DNA from: Lachnospiraceae bacterium MD335 | GTDB lineage: Bacteria; Bacillota; Clostridia; Lachnospirales; Lachnospiraceae | Direction: 5' to 3' | DNA: 64,000 bases | NCBI GenBank assembly: GCA_000403335.2 | Contig: KE159629.1 | Coordinates: forward strand, 124,001 to 188,000 | Made by a program: the position numbers and the translations under genes | Notes under the pieces: generated by a model | Seen by the model: only the letters and a program-made list of their open reading frames with translations | Databases searched by the model: none | What the model was told of the DNA's origin: nothing | Part shown: positions 1 through 9,140 of the stretch, piece after piece | How the letters are laid out: each line of letters begins with the position of its first letter | Position numbering within the stretch: the first letter of the stretch is position 1

Positions 1-306
1 ATATTAGATGAACCGACGTCTTATCTGGATATCAAATATAAGCTTGAATTTTTGCTATTATTACAGGAAATGAGGGAGAAAAAAGGACTGACTGTTATTA
101 TGTCCTTACATGAATTGGAACTGGCAAAGATTGTTTCCGATAAAATACTCTGCCTGAAAGGAGAGTATGTGGAACGATATGGGACGCCAGAGGAGATTTT
201 TGAATCGGATTTTATCGAACGATTATATGATATGAATGAAAAAGACTTTATTGGAAACGAAAAGCTTCTTGCGTATATGAAGCAGATTGGAAAATATGAG
301 AGGTAA
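1..306 (+). CDS. ABC transporter ATP-binding protein, C-terminal part
   Basis: The reading frame is open from base 1, so the gene begins upstream. The visible 101 residues start at the Walker B motif ([10 protein letters not shown]) with the D-loop, followed by the H-loop (MSLHELELA) and a C-terminal extension with the GTPEEIF segment typical of FepC/BtuD-type importer ATPases. Proteins of this kind power uptake of siderophores, cobalamin or metals at the membrane. It ends two bases before cobQ, so it belongs to the cobalamin operon, and a corrinoid or cobalt substrate is likely but inferred only from position. The Walker A and signature motifs lie outside the window. Confidence 0.85.
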   Translation: MLDEPTSYLDIKYKLEFLLLLQEMREKKGLTVIMSLHELELAKIVSDKILCLKGEYVERYGTPEEIFESDFIERLYDMNEKDFIGNEKLLAYMKQIGKYER

Positions 307-308
307 TT

Positions 309-1793
309 ATGGCAAAGGTTATTATGATTCAGGGAACCATGTCCGGTGCAGGAAAGAGTCTTTTGGTAGCGGGACTATGCAGGATAATGAAACGGGATGG
401 ATACAGAGTAGCTCCTTTTAAGTCACAGAATATGGCGCTTAATTCTTTTGTTACAGAGGAAGGACTTGAAATGGGAAGGGCTCAGGTCATGCAGGCAGAA
501 GCAGCAGGGATTACCCCGTTGGTCTGCATGAATCCGATTTTATTAAAGCCGACAGACCATACAGGTTCACAGGTAATTGTAAATGGGCAGGTTCTTGGAA
601 ATATGAGCGCGAGGGAATATTTTTCTTATAAACGAGGGCTGATTCCGGATATTAAGAGAGCTTTCCGAAAGTTAGAGGAAATGGCAGATATCATTGTGAT
701 AGAAGGCGCTGGAAGTCCGGCAGAGGTAAACTTACGCGAGAATGATATTGTCAACATGGGACTGGCAGAGATTGTGGATGCTCCGGTATTGCTGGCAGGC
801 GATATTGACAGGGGCGGTGTATTCGCACAGCTTTTAGGAACGCTGCTGCTGCTTACGGAAGAGGAAAAGAAACGTGTGAGAGGACTGATTATTAATAAAT
901 TCAGGGGAGACCGCTCACTGCTTGATTCCGGCATTGAGATACTGGAAGAAAAGGGAGGTATTCCGGTAACAGGGGTAGTACCCTATATGGATATACGATT
1001 AGAGGATGAGGACAGTCTGACAGAGCGCTTTAGAAAAAAAGAAAAAAGAAAGATAGATATAGCAGTCATCAGGTATCCCAGAATTTCTAATTTTACGGAT
1101 TTTAATGTGTTTGAACAGATACCGGAGGTGTCTGTTCGCTATGTTGCATCAGCAGCGGAATTAGGATGTCCGGATATGGTCTTTTTACCGGGCAGCAAGA
1201 ACACAATGAGTGACCTTGACTGGATGCGTGGGAGAGGATTGGAAGCAGCAGTTATAAAAATGGCGGAAAATATACCGGTTTGTGGTATTTGCGGCGGGTA
1301 TCAGATGATGGGGGAGCATATTTCTGATCCAGAAGGAATGGAAAATGGCGGAACCATGAAAGGAATGGGATTACTGCCTGTCACAACGAGGCTGAAACGT
1401 GAAAAAGTGCGCCGTCAGGTACACGGTACAGTGAATAAAATGGAAGGTTTTTTTTCCATACTTTCAGGATTGGAGTTTAATGGATATGAGATACATGTGG
1501 GGGATAGCGGGCATTCTCCGAATAAATCTGAGTTGTTGAATATGGAAACGGCGTTTGTGACCGGAAGAAATAAAAATGTATGTGGAACGTATATTCACGG
1601 GATATTTGACAGGGCTGCGATTGCAAACGCTCTTGTGACTGCATTGGCTGAAAATAAGGGATTATTCATTGAATCCTGCATTGATTATAAGGATTTTAAA
1701 GAGAAACAGTATGATAAGCTGGCAGATATCTTATCAGAATATCTAAACATGGAGGAAATATATGGAATACTCAGGGAGGCACATATTAGATAA
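309..1793 (+). CDS. cobQ: Cobyric acid synthase CobQ/CbiP
   Basis: This 494-residue protein is the normal length for cobyric acid synthase, the cytoplasmic enzyme that amidates peripheral carboxylates of adenosylcobyrinic a,c-diamide using glutamine and ATP. The N-terminus has the family's modified P-loop (GTMSGAGKS) and the [10 protein letters not shown] block. The C-terminal half is a class I glutamine amidotransferase with the nucleophilic cysteine in [11 protein letters not shown] (about residue 340) and the conserved histidine in YIHGIFD. It follows the ABC ATPase by two bases and its end overlaps the cobT start by 32 bases, so expression is surely coupled. Confidence 0.97.
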   Translation: MAKVIMIQGTMSGAGKSLLVAGLCRIMKRDGYRVAPFKSQNMALNSFVTEEGLEMGRAQVMQAEAAGITPLVCMNPILLKPTDHTGSQVIVNGQVLGNMSAREYFSYKRGLIPDIKRAFRKLEEMADIIVIEGAGSPAEVNLRENDIVNMGLAEIVDAPVLLAGDIDRGGVFAQLLGTLLLLTEEEKKRVRGLIINKFRGDRSLLDSGIEILEEKGGIPVTGVVPYMDIRLEDEDSLTERFRKKEKRKIDIAVIRYPRISNFTDFNVFEQIPEVSVRYVASAAELGCPDMVFLPGSKNTMSDLDWMRGRGLEAAVIKMAENIPVCGICGGYQMMGEHISDPEGMENGGTMKGMGLLPVTTRLKREKVRRQVHGTVNKMEGFFSILSGLEFNGYEIHVGDSGHSPNKSELLNMETAFVTGRNKNVCGTYIHGIFDRAAIANALVTALAENKGLFIESCIDYKDFKEKQYDKLADILSEYLNMEEIYGILREAHIR

Positions 1794-2859
1794 CCATACA
1801 GACGAAACCTTGAAGAAACTTAATTTGCAGGAACCGGACTGTAAAATATACAAAAAGGTATTGAAAAATTGGGATTCCATAGCCAAGCCTCTTGATGGGA
1901 TGGGAAGATTTGAAACGATCACCGCACAGATTGGCGCGATTTTAGGTACGGATGAAATTGATATTTCAAAAAAAGCTGTCATCATCATGTGCGCAGATAA
2001 TGGAATTGTAGAGGAAGGCATTAGCCAGTCCGGTCAGGAAGTCACAGCGGCAGTAGCAGCGCAGATGGGAAAGGGTGCATCATCCGTAGGAAAAATGGCG
2101 GCGAAGATAGGGGCGGACACGATTCCTGTAGATATTGGAATCAATGGAAAAGAACAGATTGCAGGAGTGCTTAACAAAAAAGTCCGCTGCGGTACCAGAA
2201 ATTTTAGTAAGGAGCCGGCTATGACAAGAGAAGAAACTGTCAGGGCAATTTTTACTGGTATAGGAATTGTGGAAGAGTGCAAAAGGAAGGGGTATCAAAT
2301 CCTCGCAACCGGGGAAATGGGGATTGGAAATACGACAACGAGCAGTGCGGTTGCAGTGGCATTGTTAAGATGTGAGGCAGATGAAGTGACTGGAAGGGGC
2401 GCTGGACTTTGCGATGAAAAATTACAGCGTAAAAAGCAGATGATTACTGAGGCAGTCAAAAAGTATAAACTTTATGAAGCGGAACCTCTCATTGTACTCC
2501 AAACAGTCGGAGGATTGGACATTGCCGGGCTTGTTGGAGTCTGTATTGGCGGCGGCGTTTTCCATATACCGATAGTGCTTGATGGTGTGATCAGCATGGT
2601 AGCAGCATTGCTTTCAGAAAGAATTGCGCAGGGAACAATACGATATCTGATTCCGTCACATAAAGGCAAAGAACCAGCAGTTGAGAAACTTATGAAGGAA
2701 TTAGGGATAGAACCTGTGATAGACGGCAGAATGGCATTGGGCGAAGGAACGGGGGCAGTGATGATGCTGTCGCTATTGGAAATGGCAATGTGTGTATATC
2801 GTAAAAGAACGCTGTTTTCAGATATCAGTGTAGAACAATATGAAAGGTATTTATCATAA
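1762..2859 (+). CDS. cobT: Nicotinate-nucleotide-dimethylbenzimidazole phosphoribosyltransferase CobT
   Basis: CobT activates the lower-ligand base by transferring phosphoribose from nicotinate mononucleotide, giving alpha-ribazole phosphate. The 365-residue length fits the family. Conserved blocks seen are PLDGMGRFE near the N-terminus, [27 protein letters not shown] (phosphate-binding loop) and the C-terminal [10 protein letters not shown] block around the catalytic glutamate region. The start is set by GGAGG at 1751-1755 and lies inside the cobQ coding end. The stop shares one base with the next start. Confidence 0.96.
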   Translation: MEYSGRHILDNHTDETLKKLNLQEPDCKIYKKVLKNWDSIAKPLDGMGRFETITAQIGAILGTDEIDISKKAVIIMCADNGIVEEGISQSGQEVTAAVAAQMGKGASSVGKMAAKIGADTIPVDIGINGKEQIAGVLNKKVRCGTRNFSKEPAMTREETVRAIFTGIGIVEECKRKGYQILATGEMGIGNTTTSSAVAVALLRCEADEVTGRGAGLCDEKLQRKKQMITEAVKKYKLYEAEPLIVLQTVGGLDIAGLVGVCIGGGVFHIPIVLDGVISMVAALLSERIAQGTIRYLIPSHKGKEPAVEKLMKELGIEPVIDGRMALGEGTGAVMMLSLLEMAMCVYRKRTLFSDISVEQYERYLS

Positions 2860-3392
2860 TGATGGTTTTGGTTGTTGGAGGAAGTGGAAGCGGCAAATCT
2901 TCTTATGCGGAGAAAATGGCTGTTTCTCTTGCACAGGCAGGTATGAGAAAATATTATCTTGCAACGATGCAGGTTTTTGATGACGAGGGAAGGAAAAAGG
3001 TTGATAGACATAGGAAGCTAAGAAATGGGAAAGGTTTTTTCACGATTGAGCAGCCTGTACGGATTTCCAGCGCACTGGAAAAAATGGAAGATGGAGACAG
3101 GGCTGTTTTGCTGGAATGTATCTCTAATTTGACGGCAAATGAGATGTTTTCAGAGAAAAAGGCTATGACGGAAATACAGGTTACGGAAAATGTCATACGA
3201 GATATAAAGATGCTGAAAGAGCAGACAAATCATTTAGTTGTGGTAAGCAATAACGTATTTGAAGATGGAATTACTTACGATGAAACAACAACGAAGTATA
3301 TTCGGGCAATGGGAAAGATTAATCAAAAACTTGCGGCATTGGCTGACCGAGTAGTGGAAGTGGTAGAAGGGATTCCGGTAATAATAAAATAG
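2859..3392 (+). CDS. cobU: Adenosylcobinamide kinase/guanylyltransferase CobU
   Basis: CobU phosphorylates adenosylcobinamide and then converts it to adenosyl-GDP-cobinamide. The 177-residue protein has the P-loop GGSGSGKSS at residues 7-15 and the RHRKLR segment carrying the histidine that accepts GMP in characterised CobU. It also has the ECISNLTANEM block and the C-terminal VSNNVFEDGI segment. ATG overlaps the cobT stop by one base; a second in-frame ATG follows immediately. The product is used by CobS, encoded next. Confidence 0.95.
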   Translation: MMVLVVGGSGSGKSSYAEKMAVSLAQAGMRKYYLATMQVFDDEGRKKVDRHRKLRNGKGFFTIEQPVRISSALEKMEDGDRAVLLECISNLTANEMFSEKKAMTEIQVTENVIRDIKMLKEQTNHLVVVSNNVFEDGITYDETTTKYIRAMGKINQKLAALADRVVEVVEGIPVIIK

Positions 3393-3413
3393 TAGTGGTG
3401 AAAGGAAAAAGAA

Positions 3414-4187
3414 ATGCAAGTGATAAAATCCTTTTTTATAGCAGTATCCATTTATTCTAAAATTCCTGTTCCCCAATTTGAATGGAAAGAAGATGACATG
3501 AAATATGTTTTTTGTTTTTTTCCGTGGATAGGGGCACTGATTGGCGGTAGCATTTATTTCTGGAATTATTTATGCGGCGTTTACCATATAGGGGTTGGGT
3601 GCAGGACAGTGATAGGGATGGCTATTCCGATTTTTATTACGGGTGGATTTCATGTAGATGGCTTTATGGATACGATGGATGCGATACATTCTTACAACCC
3701 AAAGGAGAGAAAGCTGGAAATATTAAAGGATTCCCATATTGGCGCCTTTACAGTCATTATGCTCGCTGCTTATGGATTGGTTCTTTTTGGTACATTTTCG
3801 GAAATAGAAAGTGATGCAATGTTAAAGATTGTATGCTGTGGCTTTTTCCTGTCGCGCTGTTTGTGCGGTATTAGTGCCGTTTCCTTTCCACTCGCAAAAA
3901 AAGATGGTATGCTTTATACTTTCGCAGACAGTTCCCATAAAAAGGTTGTGAAAGGCTCATTATCTTTACAGAGTGCGCTATGTGTTGGCTTGATGTGTTT
4001 CCAGTCTTTTCCCGCAGGTTTGATTGTGGCAGCGGCGGCTGTCTTAACGCTGGTTTATTATTATTATCGCAGCAGGAAGGAATTTGGGGGAGTGACCGGC
4101 GATACGGCTGGATTTTTTGTACTTTTTTGCGAAGGATGTATTGTAGTAGTTGCAGCATTTATTGATATTTTTATATGGAAAGAGTGA
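3414..4187 (+). CDS. cobS: Adenosylcobinamide-GDP ribazoletransferase CobS (cobalamin synthase)
   Basis: CobS joins adenosyl-GDP-cobinamide to alpha-ribazole (or its phosphate) in the membrane, the last assembly step. The 257-residue protein is highly hydrophobic with several membrane spans. It carries the signature GGFHVDGFMDTMDAIHSYNPKERKLEILKDSHIGAF in two adjacent blocks (HVDGFMDTMD, then RKLEILKDSHIG), the conserved aspartates probably binding metal and substrate. Near the C-terminus GGVTGDTAG is also typical. AAAGG lies 10 bases before the ATG. Confidence 0.95.
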   Translation: MQVIKSFFIAVSIYSKIPVPQFEWKEDDMKYVFCFFPWIGALIGGSIYFWNYLCGVYHIGVGCRTVIGMAIPIFITGGFHVDGFMDTMDAIHSYNPKERKLEILKDSHIGAFTVIMLAAYGLVLFGTFSEIESDAMLKIVCCGFFLSRCLCGISAVSFPLAKKDGMLYTFADSSHKKVVKGSLSLQSALCVGLMCFQSFPAGLIVAAAAVLTLVYYYYRSRKEFGGVTGDTAGFFVLFCEGCIVVVAAFIDIFIWKE

Positions 4188-4192
4188 AAAAG

Positions 4193-4576
4193 ATGAAACT
4201 AATAATAGGCGGAACTGCGCAGGGAAAATTGGAATATGTACTTCTGAAATATGATGTGCAAAAAAATATGGTGTGGGATGGTGTTTTGCCAAATGATAGA
4301 AAATTAAATAAGAACATAGTGGTTATCAATCACTTTCATCAGTGGGTTAAGAGCCGTATGGTGAGCGGGGGATGTCCGGAAGATGAAATTATGTCATTTT
4401 TGGACTGCAATGAGGACTGTATTATTATATGTGATGAGATTGGAAACGGGATTGTTCCAATAGATCCGTTTGAGAGAGAATACAGGGAACGTACAGGAAG
4501 GATTCTTGTGCAGCTTGCAATGAGAGCAGAGGAGGTAGAGCGCATCATATGCGGGATTGGACAGAAAATCAAATAA
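4193..4576 (+). CDS. Short CobU-like P-loop protein
   Basis: A small protein of 127 residues that resembles a shrunken CobU. It has a P-loop-like GGTAQGKLEY at the N-terminus and a C-terminal DEIGNGIVPIDPFEREYRERTGR matching the CobU block that ends the guanylyltransferase fold. The middle region with RHRxxR of true CobU is absent, although HFHQW could supply a histidine. A full CobU is encoded two genes upstream, so this is a second, divergent paralogue. I prefer ATG 4193 (MKLIIGG), with GGAAAGAG upstream, over ATG 4175. A role in nucleotide-loop assembly is inferred from position and homology only. Confidence 0.8.
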   Translation: MKLIIGGTAQGKLEYVLLKYDVQKNMVWDGVLPNDRKLNKNIVVINHFHQWVKSRMVSGGCPEDEIMSFLDCNEDCIIICDEIGNGIVPIDPFEREYRERTGRILVQLAMRAEEVERIICGIGQKIK

Positions 4577-5193
4577 TGCTGGTATTCATTAGGCATGGTG
4601 CAACGCAGGCAAACAAAGAACGAAGATATCTGGGAAAAACAGACGAATCCCTTTCAGGAGAAGGGATAGAAATATTGGAATCTTTTAAAATGCGGAAACT
4701 TTATCCTGATGTGGAGTACCTGTTTACCAGTCCCATGAAAAGATGTACGGAAACTGCTAAAATTATTTATCCCACATTATGCCCGATTATTATTCCAGAA
4801 TGGGAAGAGATTAATTTCGGACGGTTTGAATATAGAAATTATGAAGAATTAAAGGATGATGCACAGTATCAGGAATGGCTCCGCAGCAATGGCACATTGA
4901 ATTTTCCGGAAGGAGAAAGCAAAAAAGATTTTATCCTGCGTTGTAAAGGCGGTTTTATAAAAATGTGCCATGAATTGAGTCAGGTTTTCGGACAAAAAGC
5001 AAAGAATCCTGCTTTAGTAGGAATGATTGTTCATGGCGGAACGATTATGTCATTGCTGAGTTTGTATGGCGGAAAAGATTATTTTGACTGTCAGGTGTCA
5101 AATGGCAGGGGTTATGTATGCAGACTGACGGGAGTGAATGGCAGGACAACACAGGAAGATAATCTACAGATAAAGGTGGTAGCGGAAATATGA
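4576..5193 (+). CDS. cobC: Histidine phosphatase CobC (alpha-ribazole phosphatase-like)
   Basis: A phosphoglycerate-mutase-type histidine phosphatase of about 205 residues. The catalytic motif is FIRHGATQ at the N-terminus; the second arm is IVHGGT near residue 160. In the cobalamin pathway this family removes the phosphate from alpha-ribazole phosphate or from adenosylcobalamin phosphate. The ATG at 4576 shares its A with the preceding TAA stop, and the conserved RHG motif starts five residues later, which makes this start better than the ATG at 4549. Confidence 0.9.
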   Translation: MLVFIRHGATQANKERRYLGKTDESLSGEGIEILESFKMRKLYPDVEYLFTSPMKRCTETAKIIYPTLCPIIIPEWEEINFGRFEYRNYEELKDDAQYQEWLRSNGTLNFPEGESKKDFILRCKGGFIKMCHELSQVFGQKAKNPALVGMIVHGGTIMSLLSLYGGKDYFDCQVSNGRGYVCRLTGVNGRTTQEDNLQIKVVAEI

Positions 5194-6206
5194 GGCATTG
5201 GATAAATTATCACATGATAGCCTTTTTCATGGGATTTCTTTTGGATTTGGTTTTAGGTGATCCTTATTATTTGCCGCATCCAATCCGTTTGATTGGAAAA
5301 CTGATAGAAGGAGCCGAAAAAGTACTTCGTGGAATGGGGATAAGAGGGAAAGATAGTAAGGAAGATAGTAATGGGAGAGCGTTTCGACAGGGAATAGGAC
5401 TTGTGCTTATTGTGGTCATCAGCGTGGTGGCAGTTACGCTTTTTCTGCTGTTTATGGCATATTGGCTTCATCCGGTTCTGGGAGTGGTGGCGGAATGTAT
5501 TATGACTTATCAGATACTGGCAGTAAAATGTCTGAAGGTAGAGAGTATGAAAGTCTATCAATGTCTGAAAAATGGCAATATGGAGCAGGCAAGGAAAGCT
5601 GTTTCCATGATTGTAGGCAGAGATACGGAACATCTGGACGAAGAAGGTGTTGCAAAAGCAGCGATAGAAACGGTGGCTGAGAACACCTCTGACGGAGTGA
5701 TTGCACCAATGTTGTATCTGGCAGTTGGCGGTCCGGTACTTGGATTTTTATATAAAGCGGTAAATACAATGGATTCCATGATTGGATATAAAAATGAAAA
5801 GTACCTGTATTTCGGAAGGGCAGCGGCAAAGCTGGATGATTTTGTGAATTTCCTTCCGGCAAGAATCAGCGCCTGCCTTATGATTATTGCATCTTTTTTG
5901 GCAGGCAGACACTTTTCGGGAACAGGTGCATGGAAAATTTATAAAAGAGACCGCAGAAAACATGCAAGTCCCAATTCCGGTCAGACTGAGGCAGTATGCG
6001 CCGGTGCGCTTTCCATAAGGCTTGCGGGAGATGCCAGTTATTTTGGAAAGATAGTAAAGAAACCGTATATAGGCGAGGCGGTACGAGGGGTAGAATACGA
6101 GGATATAAAATGGGCGAATTATTTGATGTACATTACTGCATGGCTGTGTGAGATGTTATGTCTGTTGGTAATGTACGCAATAGCAATGAGCAGTGCGCAT
6201 CCGTAA
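5190..6206 (+). CDS. cbiB: Adenosylcobinamide-phosphate synthase CbiB
   Basis: CbiB (CobD in aerobic nomenclature) attaches aminopropanol phosphate to adenosylcobyric acid in the membrane. The 338-residue protein begins with a hydrophobic stretch followed by the hallmark LDLVLGDPYYLPHPIRLIG. It also has GRDTEHLDEEGVAKAAIETVAENTSD split over the conserved GRDT and ETVAEN blocks, DSMIGYKNEKY, and HASPNSGQTEAVCAGAL. It starts with an ATGA overlap on cobC. The C-terminal part is again hydrophobic. Confidence 0.95.
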   Translation: MRHWINYHMIAFFMGFLLDLVLGDPYYLPHPIRLIGKLIEGAEKVLRGMGIRGKDSKEDSNGRAFRQGIGLVLIVVISVVAVTLFLLFMAYWLHPVLGVVAECIMTYQILAVKCLKVESMKVYQCLKNGNMEQARKAVSMIVGRDTEHLDEEGVAKAAIETVAENTSDGVIAPMLYLAVGGPVLGFLYKAVNTMDSMIGYKNEKYLYFGRAAAKLDDFVNFLPARISACLMIIASFLAGRHFSGTGAWKIYKRDRRKHASPNSGQTEAVCAGALSIRLAGDASYFGKIVKKPYIGEAVRGVEYEDIKWANYLMYITAWLCEMLCLLVMYAIAMSSAHP

Positions 6207-6308
6207 TTTGAAAAAATGGCAGCTTGCTGACAATTTTTTCAGAATGCGGATGCATAGGGCGAATGCCTGCGAACGAGAAAAACCGAAGATTTTTTGAGTG
6301 TGCACTGC
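6190..6308 (+). other. Nested inverted repeats between cbiB and cobD
   Basis: This is the only sizeable gap inside the cob operon. GCATCCG (6197-6203) pairs with CGGATGC (6247-6253), and inside it GAAAAAAT (6210-6217) pairs with ATTTTTTC (6233-6240). An outer arm at 6190-6199 pairs with 6299-6308 with one mismatch. The left arms overlap the last codons of cbiB. It could be an RNA processing or attenuation hairpin, or a small repeat element; no clear U-tract follows the inner stem. Confidence 0.5.
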
Positions 6309-6342
6309 GGAATATGTGGAATAGCTGATGAAAGGAGCAAGG

Positions 6343-7356
6343 ATGAGCATTCATGGAGGCGATGTTTATAGAAATCATGTGGATATTGATTTTTCGATTA
6401 ATGTAAATCCGTTTGGTACACCGGAATGTGTAAAAGAAGCACTTCATAAGGCGGTTGAGATGTGTGGGAAATATCCTGATATGGAAGCGGAAAGATTAGG
6501 AGAGGCAGTCAGTACATTTCTTGGAGTGCCAAAGGAATATTTGATATTCGGAAATGGGGCATCAGAACTTTTTATGGCGATTGTTCATGGAATAAAACCG
6601 GGGAAGGTCGTGATACCGGTGCCTTCCTTTTATGGATATGAATATGCGGCAAAGTCAGTGGATAGCGAAATTATTTATTATGAGATGAATCAGGAAAATA
6701 ACTTTTGTTTGAAAGAGAATATGAAGCGTATCCTGACAGAAGAGGTAAATCTTCTTTTTCTTGCTAATCCAAATAATCCGATTGGAAATCTTTTAGACAA
6801 AGAGCTGATGAAAGAGTTGCTCTTGCATTGTGAGTATAAAGGGATTTATGTGGTAGTAGATGAATGTTTTATTGAATTTTGTGGAAATCAGCTTTCTTTA
6901 CTGTCTGAGATAGAGGAATATGAGCATCTGATAATTGTAAGGACTTTTACAAAAATCTTTACAATTCCGGGAGTGCGCTTAGGGTATCTGGTGTGTAAAA
7001 ATAATGCGGTACATACAAAAATAGCCAGACAACTCCCTGAATGGAATCTTTCCTGTTTTGCGCAGGAAGCGGGATGTATCTGTGCGAAGCAGGCAGAGTT
7101 TATTGAGAAAACAAAAATTTATATTGAAGAAGAACGACAGTTTATGGAAAAAGAACTTATGCAAATAGGATTGAGGACATTTCCGTCTGTATCGAATTTT
7201 ATCACGATATACAGTGATAAACCCTTATATGAGAAGTTGCTGAAAAAAGGAATTTTAATTAGGGATTGCAGTAATTTCAGGGGATTAGGAAAAGGATTTT
7301 ACCGTATTGCAGTAAAGAGCAGAAAAGAAAATAAGATTTTACTGGAAAATTTATAG
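6343..7356 (+). CDS. cobD: Threonine-phosphate decarboxylase CobD (PLP-dependent)
   Basis: CobD decarboxylates L-threonine O-3-phosphate to (R)-1-amino-2-propanol phosphate, the substrate of CbiB. The protein (about 337 residues) is a fold-type I aminotransferase relative. Visible blocks are the N-terminal HGGDVYRN and DFSINVNPFG typical of CobD, FLANPNNPIG, VVDECFIEF and the PLP lysine region TFTKIFTIPGVRLGY. AAAGGAG at 6331-6337 favours ATG 6343 over ATG 6328. Confidence 0.92.
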   Translation: MSIHGGDVYRNHVDIDFSINVNPFGTPECVKEALHKAVEMCGKYPDMEAERLGEAVSTFLGVPKEYLIFGNGASELFMAIVHGIKPGKVVIPVPSFYGYEYAAKSVDSEIIYYEMNQENNFCLKENMKRILTEEVNLLFLANPNNPIGNLLDKELMKELLLHCEYKGIYVVVDECFIEFCGNQLSLLSEIEEYEHLIIVRTFTKIFTIPGVRLGYLVCKNNAVHTKIARQLPEWNLSCFAQEAGCICAKQAEFIEKTKIYIEEERQFMEKELMQIGLRTFPSVSNFITIYSDKPLYEKLLKKGILIRDCSNFRGLGKGFYRIAVKSRKENKILLENL

Positions 7357-7373
7357 TATATGGGAGATGGAAC

Positions 7374-8009
7374 ATGGAACATTCTAAAATAGAATATCTG
7401 CCGCCGGAGGAAATTGAAAAACGGAGCTTTGAAATCATTACAGAAGAACTTTTGAAGAGAAATATCAGTCTCCCCAAAGAAGAGGAGTTCATTACAAAGC
7501 GGGTAATACATACCAGCGCGGACTTTGATTATGCCGAAACGCTTTGCTATTCCAAAGGAGCAGTGGAAATCTTGAAAAAGTTGATAAAAAACGGAGCTGA
7601 TATCGTGACAGATACCAATATGGCATTGGCAGGAATCAATAAAAAGGTGCTTGCAAAGTTTGGTGGGGAGGCGCATTGCTTTATGGCAAATGAACATATT
7701 GCGCTTTTGGCAAAGCAAAGAAATATGACACGGGCAGCGGTCAGCATGGAAAAAGCGGCAACGATTGAAAAACCAGTTATTTTTACAATCGGCAATGCGC
7801 CAACTGCTCTGATAAAGCTGTATGAAATGATGGAAAAAACGGATTGGAAGCCAGCCTTTATTATTGGAGTTCCGGTGGGATTTGTCAATGTGGAAGCGGC
7901 AAAGGAACTTATATTAAAAACAAATATTCCATACATCATTAACAGAGGACGAAAAGGTGGAAGTAATATCGCTGCGGCAATTTGTAATGCCGCATTGTAT
8001 CAACTTTAA
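7374..8009 (+). CDS. cbiC: Cobalt-precorrin-8 methylmutase CbiC
   Basis: CbiC moves the methyl group from C11 to C12 to give cobyrinic acid. The 211-residue length is standard. PPEEIEKRSFEII at the N-terminus, the catalytic-histidine block VIHTSADFDYAETL, the DTNMALAGINK segment and GRKGGSNIAAAI at the C-terminus are all family marks. It lies between cobD and cbiD with short gaps; GGGAGATGG precedes the ATG. Confidence 0.95.
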   Translation: MEHSKIEYLPPEEIEKRSFEIITEELLKRNISLPKEEEFITKRVIHTSADFDYAETLCYSKGAVEILKKLIKNGADIVTDTNMALAGINKKVLAKFGGEAHCFMANEHIALLAKQRNMTRAAVSMEKAATIEKPVIFTIGNAPTALIKLYEMMEKTDWKPAFIIGVPVGFVNVEAAKELILKTNIPYIINRGRKGGSNIAAAICNAALYQL

Positions 8010-8024
8010 GAAGGGAAGATAGAA

Positions 8025-9140
8025 ATGCGATATGGTTTTACGACCGGAAGCTGCGCGGCTGCGGCTTCAAAAGCCGCAGCTTATATGCTGCTGACAGGAT
8101 TAAAAAAGACGGAAATTACAATAGAAACGCCAAAAGGTATACTGTATAATGCAAAGATTCTGGATATCATGTGTGGGGAAAATGAAGTAAGCTGTGCGGT
8201 AGAAAAAGATGGCGGAGATGATCCGGATATTACAACAGGTACATGGATTTATGCGAAAGTTTCGTATGCAGAAAAAGGTGTGAAGGAACAAATTATCATT
8301 GAAGGCGGAGTAGGCGTGGGGAGAGTGACAAAACCGGGACTTGACCAGCCTGTAGGCAATGCGGCAATCAATCGCGTTCCGAGGAAAATGATAAAAAAAG
8401 AAGTATTAGAAGTTTGTAGATTGGCGGATTATAAAGGCAGCCTTCGGATTGAGATTTCAGTACCGGAAGGTGAAAAGCTGTGCGAACGTACTTTTAACCC
8501 AAGACTTGGCATTGTTGGCGGTATTTCCATATTAGGGACGAGTGGCATCGTAGAGCCTATGAGCAGTCAGGCGCTGATTGATACCATTCGGGTAGAATTG
8601 TGTCAAAGAAGGGTTTTAGGATTTGATTATGTTGCCGTTTCGCCGGGAAATTATGGTTTGGAGTTTATGAGGAAAACATATGGATATGATTTGGACAAGA
8701 GTGTGAAATGCAGCAATTTTATCGGTACAACCATTGATATGGCAGTGGAAATGGGATTTCAGAAAATGCTCCTGACAGGTCATATAGGCAAACTGATTAA
8801 GGTTGCAGGTGGAATTATGAATACCTATTCCAAAGAAGCAGATTGCAGGATGGAGCTTCTTGCGGCATTTTCCGTAAAGGAGCAGATAGAACCTTTACGG
8901 GTAAGAAGAATATTGGAATGCGTGACAACGGAAGAAGCAGTTTCTGTTATAGAGGAAAGCGGGAAATTACAGCAGGTCATGGAGCAGATTGCAGAGCGTA
9001 TCTGCTATTATATGGAAAACCGCGCCGGAGGAAAAATGAAAACAGATTGTATTCTGTTTTCCAGTGAATATGGAGAACTGGCAAAAAGTAAGGGGGTAGA
9101 GGAATGGTTTATTTTGTTGGGGCAGGAACAGGCGCAGTAG
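8025..9140 (+). CDS. cbiD: Cobalt-precorrin-5B (C1)-methyltransferase CbiD
   Basis: CbiD methylates C1 of the ring in the anaerobic pathway. The first residues MRYGFTTGSCAAAASKAA are the classical CbiD signature. RVTKPGLDQPVGNAAINRVPR and GILGTSGIVEPMS-like blocks (here SILGTSGIVEPMSSQA) follow, and GHIGKLIKVAGG is near residue 250. The 371-residue length is normal. Its presence shows that this is the early-cobalt, oxygen-independent route. The 3' end overlaps cbiF by 37 bases. Confidence 0.96.
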   Translation: MRYGFTTGSCAAAASKAAAYMLLTGLKKTEITIETPKGILYNAKILDIMCGENEVSCAVEKDGGDDPDITTGTWIYAKVSYAEKGVKEQIIIEGGVGVGRVTKPGLDQPVGNAAINRVPRKMIKKEVLEVCRLADYKGSLRIEISVPEGEKLCERTFNPRLGIVGGISILGTSGIVEPMSSQALIDTIRVELCQRRVLGFDYVAVSPGNYGLEFMRKTYGYDLDKSVKCSNFIGTTIDMAVEMGFQKMLLTGHIGKLIKVAGGIMNTYSKEADCRMELLAAFSVKEQIEPLRVRRILECVTTEEAVSVIEESGKLQQVMEQIAERICYYMENRAGGKMKTDCILFSSEYGELAKSKGVEEWFILLGQEQAQ

